DNA of 64,000 nt from Poritiphilus sp965212595 (GTDB taxonomy: Bacteria; Bacteroidota; Bacteroidia; Flavobacteriales; Flavobacteriaceae): NCBI GenBank assembly GCA_965212595.1, contig CBDBVE010000001.1, forward strand, positions 434,001-498,000. The letters run 5' to 3'. The notes beneath the pieces are model-generated. The model ran no database searches. It saw only the letters and a list, made by a program, of their open reading frames with translations, and was not told the DNA's origin. Of this stretch, positions 13,565-22,653 are shown one piece after another; position 1 is the stretch's first letter, and each line of letters begins with the position of its first letter. The position numbers and the translations under genes are program-made.

Positions 13565-15247
13565 ATGCCGTATAATCGTAGAAAATTCATCAGCTTTTTG
13601 GGAAAGGCAAGTATCGGAACGGCGGTTTTACCTCCTTTTATGATGGGTTGTGGAAATTTGGCCTCCCCAAATGAACAAAACATAAAAACTTCTAAGCAAA
13701 CTCTTGAGCGCTTAAAGCAACTAAACATTTTAGGGCTTCCACCGTCTAGTAAAGATGATCTTTTGTTGAGCAACGGCCTGGACTATCATGTTATTTTACG
13801 CTGGGGCGATGAAATAAGCCAAAAAGACCGCTTTGGGTATAACAATGATTTTACCTGTTTTTTACCATTTAATGAGGAGGATCCTACAGATGGTCTGCTG
13901 TGGGTGAATCACGAATATGTAAATCCTTTGTTTGTTTCTGGATTTGACGCCAGCAAATACCAAAACCCGGATAAGCACCGAACAAAAGCACAGGTAGATA
14001 AAGAAATGTACAATGTGGGGGGAAGTATTGTTCGCGTAAGACAAACCAATGGAAAATGGGAACTAGTGAAAAATGACCCTCACAATCGTCGTATCACCGC
14101 CAAAACGCCCATTGCACTTAATTGGGACCATCCTATTAAAGGAGCCTCCACGGTTATTGGTACGCACAGCAATTGTTCTGGGGGAGTTACCCCATGGAAG
14201 ACATTTTTAACGTGTGAGGAGAATTACGACAGTTTTTTTGGAGAAACCGTATACGATCAGGACAATCAGGCACAGCACCAACCCAGCAGTGAAGGCTGGG
14301 AAAAGTTTTATGCCTATCCGCCAGAGCACTATGGTTGGGTGGTGGAAATAGACCCAAAAGACGGTTCGGCCCAAAAACACATTGCAATTGGCAGGTATGC
14401 CCATGAATGTTGTACGCTTTATGAGTTGGAGGATAAAAGAGTGGTGGCGTATTCCGGGGATGACAAAAACAACGAACACTTGTACAAATTTGTTTCATCC
14501 AAACCAGGTTCATTAAAAGAGGGAACACTATATGTCGCGGATACTGTTAATGGGAAATGGTTGGCGCTTGATTGGGAAAGTCAACCCGCCTTAAAAGAAA
14601 AATTTAAAGATCAGACCGAGGTTTTGATCCGTACGCGGGAAGCGGCCAAACTTTTAGGCGCTACTGAGCTAAACCGCCCCGAGGATATAGAAATAGACCC
14701 AATAAGTGGAGGTGTTTTTGTGTCTCTTACCAACAATACCAGTAAAAATGACTTCCACGGATCTATTTTAAAGATCGAGGAGGCCAATGGCAAGTATGAC
14801 GCCTTAAGCTTTAGGGCTTCCACCTTTATGGCCGGAGGTGAGGAAAATGGCTTTGCCTGCCCTGATAACCTGGCTTTTGATATGGCAGGGAATTTATGGT
14901 TTACTTCCGATATGTCTGGAAGCAAGATGAACAAGGATGGCCCCTATAAAGCCTATAAGAACAACAGCCTTTTTGTAATTCCACGCTACGGAAAGGAAGA
15001 GGGCAAGGTGATTCGGCTGGTTTCAGCTCCTATAGATGCCGAGCTTACCGGCCCCTGGTTTTCACCAGATGGAAAAACCTTGTTTCTAAGCGTACAGCAT
15101 CCCGGTGAACAAACTACCGATCTTGGAAACCCGACCAGCAAATGGCCTTTTGATGCAGATGGCATTCCAAAACCTGCGGTTGTGGCCATTACAGGTGATC
15201 TTATCGAAAAAATGAACAAACTGCATCTGCTGGAAGACGCCGGTTAG
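13565..15247 (+). CDS. PhoX-family (DUF839) phosphatase, Tat-exported
   Basis: This 560-residue protein resembles PhoX, a calcium- and iron-dependent alkaline phosphatase built as a beta-propeller. The N-terminus MPYNRRKFISFLGK is a twin-arginine signal with a Cys at MMGCG that could be lipidated. Family landmarks are WVNHEYVNP near residue 118, GGVTPWKTFLTCEENYDSFF near 215, GRYAHECCTLYEL near 285, LNRPEDIEIDP near 377 and FACPDNLAFDMAGNLWFTSD near 437. It lies 98 bases after the Fur-family gene on the same strand, without a clear terminator between, so read-through is possible. Relatives exist whose phosphatase activity is unproven. Confidence 0.85.
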   Translation: MPYNRRKFISFLGKASIGTAVLPPFMMGCGNLASPNEQNIKTSKQTLERLKQLNILGLPPSSKDDLLLSNGLDYHVILRWGDEISQKDRFGYNNDFTCFLPFNEEDPTDGLLWVNHEYVNPLFVSGFDASKYQNPDKHRTKAQVDKEMYNVGGSIVRVRQTNGKWELVKNDPHNRRITAKTPIALNWDHPIKGASTVIGTHSNCSGGVTPWKTFLTCEENYDSFFGETVYDQDNQAQHQPSSEGWEKFYAYPPEHYGWVVEIDPKDGSAQKHIAIGRYAHECCTLYELEDKRVVAYSGDDKNNEHLYKFVSSKPGSLKEGTLYVADTVNGKWLALDWESQPALKEKFKDQTEVLIRTREAAKLLGATELNRPEDIEIDPISGGVFVSLTNNTSKNDFHGSILKIEEANGKYDALSFRASTFMAGGEENGFACPDNLAFDMAGNLWFTSDMSGSKMNKDGPYKAYKNNSLFVIPRYGKEEGKVIRLVSAPIDAELTGPWFSPDGKTLFLSVQHPGEQTTDLGNPTSKWPFDADGIPKPAVVAITGDLIEKMNKLHLLEDAG

Positions 15248-15274
15248 CAGGAAAATGGGTTTGGTGCTTGCCAA

Positions 15275-16036
15275 TTATTTTGCCATTTTGAGTTCCTTTT
15301 TCAAAATACTTGTAAATCTTGTTGCGCTTAGATAATGGTCGTCTAATAACTTACCGTCATGCAAAAGATTGAAAACGCCAAAGCCCGAAGGTGCCATTTT
15401 GGCTTCTTCTACAGTATTTAATTTAGACACTTTTAGATCTACACCGTAATCCATCGCGACGTTTAGTATAGCCGCCACAGACTTTTCGTTCCAGGGGCAC
15501 TGGTCTGCATAGAGCAGATGCCAACCTTTGTATTTTTCTTGTTGGACAGTCCAATTGTGAAATTTCGGTTTTTTAGCATCAGTGTTCCATGCTTTTGCCA
15601 TTAATTCAAAGCGGTCTTTTGTTTCAAGCTGTGTAAAGCCATTTTTCTCAAAAAGGCTTTTATTGGCCAGCCAACCACCTTTACTTGTCATCACACATAA
15701 ACCATCCATGCCTTGGGCTTTCGCTTCTTTTTCAGCTTCTTCTATAAGCAAGGATCCATAACCCTTGTTTCGCTCCTTTTTGGAATATATGTAGGTGCAA
15801 TGTATAAACATATAGTTATCAGCATCTATGGGCCTCCATGCGTCCTTAGCCGGGACATATTCAATAAACCCAATCATCTTGTCTGCGTCGTTTTTAAGGA
15901 TTTTTATTCTTAAACCTTCTTTGTGGCGCTTTTCAAACCATTGAAGTTTATCTGTAAACCCCTGTCTCTTTGTGTCCTTGATGCAGAAGAAAGTCTCTTC
16001 AAGTGCATTTTTCGGTGTTACTTCTACTATTCTCAT
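15275..16036 (-). CDS. GNAT acetyltransferase with C-terminal YoaP-like domain
   Basis: This 253-residue protein has a GNAT fold over about residues 1-150, with the acetyl-CoA loop region YSKKERNKGYGSLLIEEAEKEA and FEKNGF. A second domain of about 90 residues carries YADQCPWNEKSVAAIL and GFGVFNLLHDGKLLDDHYLSATRF, matching YoaP-type tails. The CPW segment is thioredoxin-like in position. It ends a three-gene minus-strand run after the SnoaL-like gene (10-base gap) and the bactofilin-like gene. The acetylated substrate is unknown. Confidence 0.8.
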   Translation of the reverse strand: MRIVEVTPKNALEETFFCIKDTKRQGFTDKLQWFEKRHKEGLRIKILKNDADKMIGFIEYVPAKDAWRPIDADNYMFIHCTYIYSKKERNKGYGSLLIEEAEKEAKAQGMDGLCVMTSKGGWLANKSLFEKNGFTQLETKDRFELMAKAWNTDAKKPKFHNWTVQQEKYKGWHLLYADQCPWNEKSVAAILNVAMDYGVDLKVSKLNTVEEAKMAPSGFGVFNLLHDGKLLDDHYLSATRFTSILKKELKMAK

Positions 16037-16046
16037 ACGATTTGTA

Positions 16047-16436
16047 TTATGCCTCTAAAATCTTTGCGGTAGGTATCACAGGGATATCCCAGGCTTCCTT
16101 GATCTTTCCATCAATAATGCACCATATTACAACTGCATCGATCTTCATGGGTTTGCCATCCAGAGACATGGTATCTTTAACATGTGTTACAATGAGCTCA
16201 TCGCCCAAAGGGACTACTGTTAAGGGACTTACCTTAAAGGAACCCTCCGTGCGACCTGCCAATGTTTGAAAGAAGTCTTTCAAACCGGAGAGGCCCAAAT
16301 AGTCTCCTTCTATCTCGGGCAATTCAGGATTATAGTAATGCCAAACAAAGTCTTCTGCAAAGATTTTGGCGCTTGCTGATAAGTTGCTAAGGTCAAGACT
16401 TTTTAAAACCTCAATATTCGGATGTTCTTTGTTCAT
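16047..16436 (-). CDS. SnoaL-like (NTF2-fold) protein
   Basis: This 129-residue single-domain protein has an alpha+beta cone pattern: an N-terminal helix pair with FAEDFVWHYYNPELPE, a middle GLSGLKDFFQTLAG helix and the strands FKVSPLTVVPLGDELIVTHVKDTM and DAVVIWCIIDGKIKEAWDI. This is typical of polyketide-cyclase-like SnoaL proteins, which bind small molecules or act as isomerases and hydrolases. It starts four bases after the stop of the upstream membrane protein, so it is co-transcribed with it. No catalytic role can be fixed. Confidence 0.75.
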   Translation of the reverse strand: MNKEHPNIEVLKSLDLSNLSASAKIFAEDFVWHYYNPELPEIEGDYLGLSGLKDFFQTLAGRTEGSFKVSPLTVVPLGDELIVTHVKDTMSLDGKPMKIDAVVIWCIIDGKIKEAWDIPVIPTAKILEA

Positions 16437-16440
16437 TATT

Positions 16441-17565
16441 TTATTCTTTTACGAGTTGTTTTTTGGATTGAATTACTTTTAAAGTCAATGCCCCATAAGT
16501 AATTGATAGGATAACTATAGAGATCAATATACCAGCATAAGGGATCATAGTTAGCAAACGCAATAGGATAGCAAATCCTAATGCCACGAATGTGACAGGC
16601 CAAAAGCCCCAATTCTTATCTTTACTATTCCTCAAATAATATGCTATCAAAATAGCAGCAATGATTTGTCCAAAAACCAGGCTAAATACAAAAACTGCCG
16701 CTGCAAAAAGTCCTAATTTGATACCTATTGTTATAAGAAAGGCAAGGAGGATTGCGACAGGAATCCCGATTAGGTAGATCAGGCCAAAACCAAAGCTCTT
16801 CAACAATCTGTCTTCCAAACCTTCCACTGCACTTGAAAATGCATTTCTAAAGAGAGCGTGGAAGACCAAAATAGCTAAAAAGGCTGACGCGACATAGATC
16901 AACCATTTTTTGAATGATGTAATCCCGATGGTAGATAATGATATTTGTGATTCTTCCTCAAGATCTTCATTGAACTGAGCTTCGGCATTCACCAGGGCAT
17001 TATTGAAATTTATCTCTCCATCGCTATGCCAGTACTCCACATCTTTATGGAATTTCGCATTTGACCCAAGAGTAAGGTCTTCTCCTGCTATTTTGGATGG
17101 TCCTCTTATATTTCCGTTAATTGACACATTGCCCCCGCCAATTTTCAGTCCTTCTATGACTTCACCATTGACGGTAATATCGCCGCCATAGCAGGTTAGC
17201 CTACCGTTTATCAGTGCATTTTTCGTAATGATAACTTCCCCGCCAAAAACCACCAGATCATCCGCAATTACCCCGTTTATAGTAGCTCTACCCACGGCTA
17301 TACGTACGTCATCTGCCACATAGCTATTGAGGAATAATTCGCCTGCGGCTGCGGTTAAGTCTCCATTTATGCTATCATTGATAATGAGACTTGCTCCTGC
17401 AATAACCAGGTCTCCCTGCACCGGGGCATTTACCTTAATGGTTTCTCCTGCCCGGTAAGCATCGTCTTGAAGTGTCTTACTGATGAGGATATCACCTTCC
17501 TTAACTGTTTGGCCAAAAGAAATAAATGAGCACAGCGCAATGAGTAAAATTGTTATTTTTTTCAT
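16441..17565 (-). CDS. Exported bactofilin-like beta-helix protein with C-terminal membrane domain
   Basis: This 374-residue protein has a signal peptide (1-18, ending SFGQ). About 150 residues of short hexapeptide-like repeats follow (VQGDLVIAGASLIINDSING, VADDVRIAVGRATINGVIADD, LTCYGGDITVNGEVIEG), the pattern of polymer-forming cytoskeletal domains. A linker (about 185-220) leads to four to five transmembrane helices (about 220-365). Bactofilins are normally cytosolic; here the signal peptide places the beta-helix in the periplasm, anchored by its own helices. It leads a three-gene operon. The likely role is envelope scaffolding; this is inferred. Confidence 0.72.
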   Translation of the reverse strand: MKKITILLIALCSFISFGQTVKEGDILISKTLQDDAYRAGETIKVNAPVQGDLVIAGASLIINDSINGDLTAAAGELFLNSYVADDVRIAVGRATINGVIADDLVVFGGEVIITKNALINGRLTCYGGDITVNGEVIEGLKIGGGNVSINGNIRGPSKIAGEDLTLGSNAKFHKDVEYWHSDGEINFNNALVNAEAQFNEDLEEESQISLSTIGITSFKKWLIYVASAFLAILVFHALFRNAFSSAVEGLEDRLLKSFGFGLIYLIGIPVAILLAFLITIGIKLGLFAAAVFVFSLVFGQIIAAILIAYYLRNSKDKNWGFWPVTFVALGFAILLRLLTMIPYAGILISIVILSITYGALTLKVIQSKKQLVKE

Positions 17566-17654
17566 CTGTAATAAGTTTTCGGGTTGAGCAATAACCTACT
17601 ATTCGTCAGCGATTTAAAAAATGATATAAGTCATTGAGCAATTTTTTAAGATTG

Positions 17655-17768
17655 ATGAGAAATTGGAGATGCCCTTTGCAAAGGGAAGTCTATATTGAAT
17701 ATCAAAGTGATGAAATTGTGGTGCGTTTAGTTAGGTTGGAAGTTATTAAAGCTCTGGTAGACCTTTGA
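17655..17768 (+). CDS. Doubtful 37-residue ORF
   Basis: From ATG 17655 the frame encodes MRNWRCPLQREVYIEYQSDE and a further Val/Leu-rich stretch, ending at TGA 17766. The second half looks protein-like, and a hairpin terminator follows 35 bases later. The upstream stop and the lack of a promoter leave it uncertain. It could be a degraded gene fragment. Confidence 0.2.
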   Translation: MRNWRCPLQREVYIEYQSDEIVVRLVRLEVIKALVDL

Positions 17769-17802
17769 TGTCCAGTAGGTTCATTGTTGAGATCACTACA
17801 AT

Positions 17803-17835
17803 AAAAAAATCCATTACCTCGGTAATGGATTTTTT
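17803..17835. terminator. Bidirectional terminator-like hairpin
   Basis: AATCCATTACC and GGTAATGGATT form a tight stem flanked by A-run and T-run. It can terminate the minus-strand lipoprotein gene (17896-18579) or a plus-strand transcript. Confidence 0.75.
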
Positions 17836-17895
17836 GTTTCATAAAGGACCTAAAGCTAAACTAACAGCAGTTTGCGAGTCTTGGTAGCCTCGGAA

Positions 17896-18579
17896 TTAAA
17901 ACGGGCTTGGCCCACCACCTCCACAGCTGGCATCATACTGACCTAGCGTGAGATCACTCACGGTCTGATTGCCACAGTCTGAGGTAAAGGTAACAGAGAT
18001 TGAAAAACCACCTGAGGATGGCGCCAAAACCCTGACACTAGATGTACCTTGTCCTGATACTATTGATGCGCCCTGAAAAACCCTCCATTGGTAGGAACCT
18101 GTAGTAACATTACCGCCAAAGAGGTCGGCGTCAAAGTCAATGACCGCTCCAGGGCAATCTCCCGGCGATTCATCCTGATCTATTTCTACACTGGAAGGTG
18201 GGGTACATTCAACGATGCTGAATTCCTCGGCACAGTTATCATTGCCGTTCACGCCAGACCCGATTAAAGTTCCATTGGAAAACTGGCTGCTGAACTGTAC
18301 CGTAACAGTGCTGGTGTTTTGACCGCCTGTTATTGTTATTCCAGAACCGGTCGTACTCCAGGTGATGGTACTAGCGTTAAAGTTGTTGCTATAGGTGTAG
18401 GTATAGGTATCTCCCGGAACTACAATACTCGCTCCGTTAACCTCACATTCTATGACACTTGACCGACCTTGGACAACAACAAGTTCAGGATCGTTAACTT
18501 CGTTTTCTTTGCTACAAGAGACAGCCAATAACAAAACAACTGCAACTCCAATAATCTTTTTTACTTCACTAATTTTCAT
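17896..18579 (-). CDS. Lipoprotein with PKD-like repeats
   Basis: This 227-residue protein has lipobox LLAVSC, with lipidation predicted at about Cys22. The mature part is Gly/Ser/Thr/Asn-rich with two immunoglobulin-like beta domains. Each has an ITWSTTGSG or YQWRVFQGAS strand pair, as in PKD-like domains, and scattered cysteines (ECEVNG, CAEEF, CPGAV, CGNQT). It ends in a glycine-rich CGGGGPSPF tail. Such proteins are common on the surface of Flavobacteria. I recognise no specific function. It is monocistronic, with a terminator downstream. Confidence 0.7.
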   Translation of the reverse strand: MKISEVKKIIGVAVVLLLAVSCSKENEVNDPELVVVQGRSSVIECEVNGASIVVPGDTYTYTYSNNFNASTITWSTTGSGITITGGQNTSTVTVQFSSQFSNGTLIGSGVNGNDNCAEEFSIVECTPPSSVEIDQDESPGDCPGAVIDFDADLFGGNVTTGSYQWRVFQGASIVSGQGTSSVRVLAPSSGGFSISVTFTSDCGNQTVSDLTLGQYDASCGGGGPSPF

Positions 18580-18750
18580 AATAATGATTTAGGGTTTATC
18601 AGAATAATATTACAAAATAAAAAGTAAAAGACTGTTAAATTTTAATTATAAAACGACATCAAACGAGGATTAACATCCTATTAATAGTTATCTATACCTA
18701 TACTGGCTATCTTTCCAATAAGCTAATTTATCACAACCAAAACGCAGTTT

Positions 18751-19428
18751 ATGGAAGATGTTTCAAGTTGGATTTTGGCCCTGTTTATCATAACCACTGC
18801 CATATCTATTGTTTTCTTTTGGTTCGCAACCAACAAGAATACCAAAATTGCCTATCTGGTACTGGCCTGGGCGCTGTTTCAGGCTATTCTGGGAATATCG
18901 GGCTTTTACCAAAACTTTGAAGCTTCTCCTCCTCGTTTTATTTTTTTATTAGCCCCAGGATTCTTAGTAACTGCCATGCTATTTCTAAGTGGGCGTGGTA
19001 AGAAATTCATCGACTCCCTGAACATTCAATGGTTAACTGTACTGCATACGGTAAGGGTCCCTGTCGAAATTGTTCTTTACTATATCTTCTTAATTGGTTT
19101 GATCCCTGTTGAAATGACCTTTGAAGGGAGAAATTTTGATATTATAGCTGGGCTTAGCGCACCTTTGATCTATTTTTTCGCTTTCAAAAACAGTCAGGTT
19201 AAAAGGTGGTTGTTATTTGCCTGGAACGTGGCCAGTCTGCTACTTTTAATCAATATCCTAACTATCGCAGTTTTAAGTGCCAAAACTCCCTTTCAACAAA
19301 TGGCGTTGGAACAGCCCAACATTGGCGTAACTTATTTTCCCTTTGTTTGGTTACCATCAGTCATTGTGCCTATTGTACTGATCTCACAACTTGCTGGGAT
19401 TAGAAAAGCTGTGCTCAACAAACTTTAA
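18751..19428 (+). CDS. Conserved multi-pass membrane protein
   Basis: This 225-residue protein has six or seven hydrophobic segments, starting MEDVSSWILALFIITTAISI. Landmarks are FATNKNTKIAYLVLAWALFQ near residue 30, FEGRNFDIIAGLSAPLIYFFAF near 125 and YFPFVWLPSVIVPIVLISQ near 195. There is no signal peptide and no known motif. It is monocistronic, diverging from the PKD-like lipoprotein gene and converging on the aminotransferase. I do not recognise a function. Confidence 0.7.
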   Translation: MEDVSSWILALFIITTAISIVFFWFATNKNTKIAYLVLAWALFQAILGISGFYQNFEASPPRFIFLLAPGFLVTAMLFLSGRGKKFIDSLNIQWLTVLHTVRVPVEIVLYYIFLIGLIPVEMTFEGRNFDIIAGLSAPLIYFFAFKNSQVKRWLLFAWNVASLLLLINILTIAVLSAKTPFQQMALEQPNIGVTYFPFVWLPSVIVPIVLISQLAGIRKAVLNKL

Positions 19429-19487
19429 ATGAACACAGTTCTCAACCGGCCTTTCGTATCACTTAGTGCTCAAGCCAAAAAAAATCT

Positions 19488-20639
19488 TCACATCCACTTC
19501 TTCCCTTCCATTTTATCGAAAAGAAAACTAATATCATCCTCAGATCCCATGGTAACCCTTGCCCAATTGGGCTTGCTGGGCCACCCTCCGGCAAGTAAAA
19601 TTTTGTTCTTCCACATGAGGTCCTTATACGCTTTGAAATTGCCAACATCAAAGTAGACAAAATTCGTAGCGCTAGGAGTGTATTTCAGGCCATGCTCTTT
19701 TAGCCTTTCACAAAATTTATCTCGCACCTGATTGTTATAACTCCTCGATTTTACCATAAACGCATCGTCTTTGAGGGCAGTAATTGCAGCGGCCATGCTA
19801 AGCGTATTAGGCATATTACCCGGAAATCCCATGGTAAATTTAGATTCCAGTTTGCTTACCAGCTCTTCGGGGGCTAGCATAAAACCAACCCGCAAACCGG
19901 CCAATCCATAAATTTTTGAAAACGTGCGGGTTACGAGCACATTTTTGCCTTCAGCTATGAGGGGTGCCATGGTTTTCTGCCGCCATGAGTCTAGAAAATG
20001 TATATAAGCTTCATCGATTAGCACAGTAGTTTTATCACTAATTAGTTTGCAAAATGTTTTTAATCTTTCTGTTTCTATCGTTGTTCCTGTCGGGTTATTG
20101 GGATTACAAAGTGTTAAGAGGCTTGTATTTGCTGTTAGCCTGGATTCCATTTCACCCAAATTCATCCTAAAATCAGCATCAACCTCTACTGCAGATACTT
20201 TTGCGCCCAATTTTCTGGCAAACGAACCCACCACATCAAATGTGGGACTGGGAACTACCAAATGTTCACCTTTACTTCCAAAATGTGTTGCGGCCCAAAT
20301 TAAAGGTTCAAAAGAACCATGACCCAGGAGTACATTTCCGGGTTTAAGTCCCTCTTGCTCAGCAATTAGTTCTTTTAGGGCCTTGTAGTCATACTTGTAA
20401 AAAGTAGCATACCGATTGCTCCTTAGCACTACCTCATTAATGATCTTCTGCACACTTTTGCTCGGACCAAGATGGTTTTCATTATAAAGTAGCCGTCGTA
20501 CGGTATCGGTTTCCAGGCTACTTTCCAGGCCATAGCTTGCCCCGTTGATTTGTGAAAAAGCCTTTGAAGAGAAGAGGCTTAAACCTGCTGTCGCGGCCAA
20601 AGAATTTTTAAGCCATTGCCTCCTGTTAATAGTATCCAT
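19488..20639 (-). CDS. Tat-exported PLP-dependent aminotransferase (HisC-like)
   Basis: This 383-residue fold-type I aminotransferase is related to histidinol-phosphate aminotransferases. It shows NPNNPTG (179-185), DEAY (209-212) and the PLP lysine in SKIYGLAGLR (Lys242). The N-terminus MDTINRRQWLKNSLAATAGL is a twin-arginine signal, so the folded, PLP-loaded enzyme is probably exported to the periplasm. That is unusual for this family, whose members normally act in the cytoplasm. It does not sit with histidine genes. Substrate unknown; a periplasmic amino-acid or peptidoglycan-derived amine is conceivable. Confidence 0.85.
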   Translation of the reverse strand: MDTINRRQWLKNSLAATAGLSLFSSKAFSQINGASYGLESSLETDTVRRLLYNENHLGPSKSVQKIINEVVLRSNRYATFYKYDYKALKELIAEQEGLKPGNVLLGHGSFEPLIWAATHFGSKGEHLVVPSPTFDVVGSFARKLGAKVSAVEVDADFRMNLGEMESRLTANTSLLTLCNPNNPTGTTIETERLKTFCKLISDKTTVLIDEAYIHFLDSWRQKTMAPLIAEGKNVLVTRTFSKIYGLAGLRVGFMLAPEELVSKLESKFTMGFPGNMPNTLSMAAAITALKDDAFMVKSRSYNNQVRDKFCERLKEHGLKYTPSATNFVYFDVGNFKAYKDLMWKNKILLAGGWPSKPNWARVTMGSEDDISFLFDKMEGKKWM

Positions 20640-20718
20640 GATTTTTTAGTTTTCTCTAAATGAACCAAAAATTACAGACACTTTCCATTGGATTCATGAA
20701 TCCATTATCGATTTAGAA

Positions 20719-21744
20719 CTAGGCGGTGTTTTCGGAAGAGTGTTTTAAACGATATTCTGAAGGGGTGGCTTTTGTAAACGCCTTAAATGCCACATTAAAT
20801 GAAGACAAATTGTTAAAGCCGGAGTCTAAGGCTATAGCGAGAATTTTTGTATTAGACCGTCTTGTTCTCAACAATTTTTTAGCTTCTTCTACGCGATACT
20901 CATTGATAAAGCTCGAAAAGTTTTTCCTGGCATGCCTGTTAATAATTAACGAAACATCTCTTCCAGACAACCCTAACCTTGAAGATAGGGTTTGAAGGCT
21001 TAATGTTGAATCAAGATAGAGGTTTTCGTGCTCTAAAAGGTTCCTAAGCTTGTCTAGATACACTTTGCCCTCTTCAAAGCTAATTTTTGAATTTAGGTAC
21101 TTTCTCACAGCTTTGCCTTCAAATATTTTTCTTCGACTAAAACCAAGGAAGGACAACAAAAATATCAAAATAGAAAACGCTATTGGCCCTGCCGCATACA
21201 CCGGAAGTACTTTAATAAATATTAAGGCATAAATTATCCAGATTGTGGCAAGGGCGCCCACCAGCTTAAGGTACCAATCTATTAATTCCTTTTTAATTGA
21301 CGGTGGCTTTTTATAAAATAGGAAAAGGCTCAGGGTCACATACACAAAAGAGTGAAGTAGAATAAAGGAATAGCTTATTCGCCATATGTCATTGTGAAAA
21401 TCGTTTGGGATATAAGTACAGAAAACAATATACCCCAGGCTTGGAACAAAATGCAGAAAATTAAGCTTAGAAATCTTTTTTAGCTGTTCTTTTAGCGAGC
21501 GTCCATAAAGATATAATAAGGGACCCACAGCCAAATTGGCGGCCAACCCGAGATTCTTGATATAAACCGGGAGCTCTATAAAATTATAAAAGACCGATTT
21601 TGCAATCCTAAGTGAAAGTACGATAAGTAAAATGCCTAGAATTGTATTTTGAAGTCTTCTGTACCCCAACAAATGGATACCAAAAAACAGGCCAATACCA
21701 AGGCCGATACCACAGATAATTGCTATGAATAGTGTAGTGGTCAT
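20719..21744 (-). CDS. AraC-family regulator with membrane-embedded sensor
   Basis: This 341-residue protein has six to seven transmembrane helices over about residues 1-220. A C-terminal AraC/XylS helix-turn-helix domain follows (about 240-335), with LSSRLGLSGRDVSLIINRHARKNF, ILAIALDSGFNNLSSFNVAFKAFTKATPSEYR. An in-frame TTG 45 bases upstream extends the frame, but ATG 21744 begins directly at the first helix. This architecture is common in Bacteroidota. It lies 80 bases from the start of the aminotransferase gene on the same strand and may control it; the signal is unknown. Confidence 0.87.
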   Translation of the reverse strand: MTTTLFIAIICGIGLGIGLFFGIHLLGYRRLQNTILGILLIVLSLRIAKSVFYNFIELPVYIKNLGLAANLAVGPLLYLYGRSLKEQLKKISKLNFLHFVPSLGYIVFCTYIPNDFHNDIWRISYSFILLHSFVYVTLSLFLFYKKPPSIKKELIDWYLKLVGALATIWIIYALIFIKVLPVYAAGPIAFSILIFLLSFLGFSRRKIFEGKAVRKYLNSKISFEEGKVYLDKLRNLLEHENLYLDSTLSLQTLSSRLGLSGRDVSLIINRHARKNFSSFINEYRVEEAKKLLRTRRSNTKILAIALDSGFNNLSSFNVAFKAFTKATPSEYRLKHSSENTA

Positions 21745-21870
21745 GCTATTTTGAAATTCTGGTTTTGGGCTATGCCCTGACCTTAGCAAAATTAATTAAA
21801 AGTAACTCCAGGCTTGCAAGCTGCTTCTAAAAATACTTTCAAAAATGCAATACCTACTTAAAATAAAATG

Positions 21871-21898
21871 AAAAAAGTCCCGCAACAGGGACTTTTTT
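21871..21898 (-). terminator. Terminator after the lipoprotein gene 21920-22606
   Basis: AAAAAAGTCCC and GGGACTTTTTT enclose a six-base loop. It is symmetrical and would work on either strand. Confidence 0.85.
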
Positions 21899-21919
21899 GT
21901 TTACTAATGTGGATTACAG

Positions 21920-22606
21920 CTATTTGTTAATTTCAATTCGCTCAAACTTAAAGTAAAAGGTATCTTTCTTAGCTTGTATAATTTCAATTTCCTCAACCAT
22001 TTTTCCATAATCGCTATTCGTCCATTTTTTATTGATTATTTCAATGACTTCTGTGGTGTCTATCGGACTGAGTAACTCGACCTTAGAAATCTGCCGGGTG
22101 TTTCTATTGTAGTAAATACTGATAGGGTTACGAAGCCTGTCAATAGCGCGATAAAGCGAAAGGTCCTTATCTAAGTGATAATCAAAAACTATCGAGTCAA
22201 AAAAGTGTTGTGGATTAAAGTGCAATCGATGAAAATCATGACTTCGTATCATCTCCACGGCCCTATTTGGAAGTGTATCAATAACGGTTTGCATGCTATC
22301 AATAACAAAGCCCATAAGGTCCGAATTTATTATTGCAGTAAACGATTTACCGCTATTGGCATCGACTTGTGAGAAAAAACAACTCCCATCTGAGGAGGAT
22401 TTAACTTCGGTGGTATAACGTCCCTCTGGACCCAGGCAGTTGGCGAATGTAGAAATATGTTGAATTTTCGGATACCTGGAATCGAGAATCAATTCTGGCA
22501 CTTTCTCATTCTGACCACAAGAAATTAGCAGTAAGATAAATACCCCGAGATACATGGAGAGTTTAGCCTGAAAAAGCAAAACGAGCCCTTTTAAAAATCG
22601 CGCCAT
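21920..22606 (-). CDS. Lipoprotein of unknown function
   Basis: This 228-residue protein has an N-terminal hydrophobic segment and lipobox LLLISC near residue 30. The mature part contains YTTEVKSSSDGSCFFSQ, VIDSMQTVIDTLPNRAVEMIRSHDFHRLHF and a C-terminal charged region. No known domain was recognised. It has an unusually long pre-lipobox stretch (MARFLKGLVLLFQAK before the second hydrophobic run), so an internal ATG (MYLGVF) may be the true start. It lies downstream of the S41 peptidase gene on the same strand and may be co-transcribed. Confidence 0.6.
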   Translation of the reverse strand: MARFLKGLVLLFQAKLSMYLGVFILLLISCGQNEKVPELILDSRYPKIQHISTFANCLGPEGRYTTEVKSSSDGSCFFSQVDANSGKSFTAIINSDLMGFVIDSMQTVIDTLPNRAVEMIRSHDFHRLHFNPQHFFDSIVFDYHLDKDLSLYRAIDRLRNPISIYYNRNTRQISKVELLSPIDTTEVIEIINKKWTNSDYGKMVEEIEIIQAKKDTFYFKFERIEINK

Positions 22607-22653
22607 AATCTTGTCTTATTTTAAGGAGCTCAACAGTGCAGGCCATGAGTTCC

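Larger units (their letters stand above)
17566..17895. other. 330-base intergenic region
   Basis: This region contains a terminator-like hairpin (17803-17835) and one short plus-strand frame (17655-17768). No RNA gene was recognised and no good TAnnTTTG promoter was found. Confidence 0.5.
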
